Source: JAIQGF01 sp051006995 (GTDB taxonomy: Bacteria; Acidobacteriota; Terriglobia; Terriglobales; Acidobacteriaceae). From it: DNA of 64,000 nt. The stretch covers positions 124,001-188,000 of the forward strand of contig JBPCSQ010000006.1 in the NCBI GenBank assembly GCA_051006995.1, given 5' to 3'. A program made the position numbers and the translations under genes. Position 1 is the first letter of the stretch. Every line of letters starts with the position of its first letter. The notes beneath the pieces were generated by a model. The model made no database searches. It was not told the DNA's origin and saw only the letters and a program-made list of their open reading frames with translations. Positions 62,822-64,000 of the stretch are shown in pieces.

Positions 62822-63334
62822 ATGGCTATGCGACGTGTCACGATCGCGCTGATTTTCCTTTTGGTGGTAGCCGCACTGGCGCAGCAGCCTGCCACGAAGT
62901 CCAAGGATGCGAAGGCGGCATCGGCCAAGACGGAAGTACGCCACACCTACACGCAGCAGCAGATGCAGTGGGGACCGCCGCCGCCATTTGTGCCGCCGGG
63001 CGCGCAGATGACGGTGCTGGAGGGCGATCCCGGCGCCAGCACCGGCAGTTTCACGATCCGGGTGAAGACGCCCGATGGTTACGTGGTTCCGCCGCATTGG
63101 CACCCTAAGCGTGAGAACGTCACGGTGGTCTCGGGCGCCATGCGCCTCGGGATGGGCGACAAGATGGACGAGAGCAAGATGACGTCGCTGCCGGCGGGCA
63201 GCTTCGCCTACCTCGACCCGGACATGCATCATTACGTCAAGATGAAGGGCGAAACGGTGGTGCAGATCCACGGCCCATCGCCGCTGGCGTTCAACTACGT
63301 GAACCCGAACGATGATCCCAGCAAGAAGAAGTAG
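62822..63334 (+). CDS. Exported cupin-domain protein
   Basis: The protein has 170 residues; an ATG at 62828 is better spaced from GGAGGAG. A signal peptide ends near ALAQQ. The single cupin domain has VPPHWHPKRENVTVVSG (metal-binding HxH plus Glu) and LPAGSFAYLDPDMHHYV (the second-motif His). It may bind a metal and act as an oxygenase, isomerase or sensor in the periplasm. The following gene is 40 bases downstream, so they may share a transcript. Confidence 0.88.
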   Translation: MAMRRVTIALIFLLVVAALAQQPATKSKDAKAASAKTEVRHTYTQQQMQWGPPPPFVPPGAQMTVLEGDPGASTGSFTIRVKTPDGYVVPPHWHPKRENVTVVSGAMRLGMGDKMDESKMTSLPAGSFAYLDPDMHHYVKMKGETVVQIHGPSPLAFNYVNPNDDPSKKK

Positions 63335-63373
63335 CGTCGCACCTTTCTACACCCTCGGCGCATCGTAGGTGCC

Positions 63374-64000
63374 ATGACGACGATCCGATTGCTTGCATCC
63401 CTGCTGATGTGCGTGGCGGTATTTCAACTCTGCGATCGGTGCGCGACGGCGCAGGCGCAGCCGAGCGCGCCCGCGAAGTCGAGCATGGCTTCGGCGGGAA
63501 ATCCGGCGTGGGCGAAGGCGAAGCTGGAGCAGTCGCCGCGCCACCGCGAATACGTCACGGTGAAGAACGGCGCGCGCAAGCTGCAGGCGTTCGTGGTTTA
63601 TCCCGAGGTGAAGAACAAGGCGCCGGTGGTGATCGTCATCCACGAGATCTTCGGACTTACCGATTGGGTCAAGACCGTGGCCGACGAGCTGGCGGCAAAC
63701 GGCTACATCGCGATCGCCCCCGATTTGTTAGACGGCAAGGTAGGCGAGGATGCGACCAAGGCCGTTGGCTCGCTGCCTCCGGACCAGATCACGGGCGATC
63801 TGAACACCGTCGCTGATTACGCGAAGAAGATTCCCGCGGCGAACGGGAAATTGGCCGTGAGCGGGTTCTGCTGGGGTGGCGGGCAATCGTTCCGGTTTGC
63901 TACCAACCGCAAGGACCTGAGCGCGGCCTTCGTGTTTTACGGCTCGCCACCCGACGATGCGGCGATGAAGAACATCACCGCGCCGGTTTATGGGTTCTAT
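63374..64000 (+). CDS. Exported dienelactone-hydrolase family protein, 3' end outside window
   Basis: The frame from the ATG at 63374 is open to the window end (209 residues so far). A signal peptide ends near ATAQAQ. VIVIHEIFGLTDWVKTVADE is the family's oxyanion/EIxGL motif, and VSGFCWGGGQSF holds the cysteine nucleophile in G-x-C-x-G-G, typical of dienelactone hydrolases. APDLLDG is also conserved. The catalytic His lies beyond the edge. It hydrolyses lactones or esters, substrate unknown; the signal peptide suggests a periplasmic location. Confidence 0.88.
   Translation, partial: MTTIRLLASLLMCVAVFQLCDRCATAQAQPSAPAKSSMASAGNPAWAKAKLEQSPRHREYVTVKNGARKLQAFVVYPEVKNKAPVVIVIHEIFGLTDWVKTVADELAANGYIAIAPDLLDGKVGEDATKAVGSLPPDQITGDLNTVADYAKKIPAANGKLAVSGFCWGGGQSFRFATNRKDLSAAFVFYGSPPDDAAMKNITAPVYGFY

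Noticed and set aside
62138..63271. N-terminal extension of the duplicated membrane protein gene
   Set aside because: The frame is open but runs antisense to the Arg/Asp-rich and cupin genes and has low-complexity composition. The ATG at 62137 fits the membrane protein.

Overview
The window looks like chromosomal DNA from a G+C-rich member of the Acidobacteriota. The evidence is a pair of secreted 'VWFA-related acidobacterial domain' proteins, a YTV/SBBP-type secreted beta-propeller protein at the left edge, CIRCE-controlled groESL, large NtrC-type regulation, and many Pro/Ala-rich envelope proteins. This placement rests on family content only, since no 16S gene or other marker is present.

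Region 1 (1-8321) holds a truncated SBBP-type secreted protein. Next comes a membrane-anchored Pro/Ala-rich protein carrying repeated T-[K/R]-M motifs, facing a class III nucleotide cyclase with two FHA-like domains. Then follow an EcoRII-C-like nuclease with no visible methyltransferase, a PLP aminotransferase, a TlpA/rhodanese pair, and a small membrane protein with a histidine-kinase-like H-box but no ATPase domain.

Region 2 (8451-35843) is the most interesting part. An NtrB-like membrane kinase and an NtrC-type activator precede a sigma-54 (-24/-12) promoter with two palindromes upstream. That promoter reads into an 11-gene run: two cupredoxins, a Cys-rich protein, a haem-carrying outer-membrane barrel, a GltD-like FAD/Fe-S oxidoreductase, Rieske protein, split b6-type cytochrome b, an octahaem cytochrome c, a cytochrome c lipoprotein and an unknown secreted protein. 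Together they suggest a quinol-linked respiratory complex with a possible NAD(P) module. A second four-gene cluster follows: acyl-CoA dehydrogenase, ETF-quinone-oxidoreductase-like protein with an 8-Cys ferredoxin tail, ETF beta and ETF alpha. It could feed electrons into the same quinone pool. Then comes accessory DNA (lipase, Fis-like regulator, decayed fragment, unknown membrane and secreted proteins) ending in a truncated integrase beside tRNA-Phe. A 31-nt imperfect direct repeat of the tRNA-Phe 3' end lies at 8451, so the whole block may be an old tRNA-integrated island.

Region 3 (35961-44047) contains hutI, a DinB-like gene, a REP-associated (IS200-like) transposase inside nested inverted repeats, a small unknown gene whose tail overlaps the repeat, hutU, two pseudopilins and a secretin-cohesin fusion.

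Region 4 (44048-56271) contains smpB, pepA, two VWFA-related paralogues flanking a Tat-signal gene broken by an in-frame TGA, a metallo-beta-lactamase-fold hydrolase, a response regulator/CHASE3 kinase pair, remnants of a Ser/Thr kinase gene, and an M48 protease.

Region 5 (56272-64000) contains CIRCE-groES-groEL, then small envelope and unknown genes, a zinc-ribbon protein, a methyltransferase, a duplicated membrane protein, a cupin, and a dienelactone-hydrolase-like gene cut by the window end. Many starts were chosen from Shine-Dalgarno spacing and family length, not from alignments.
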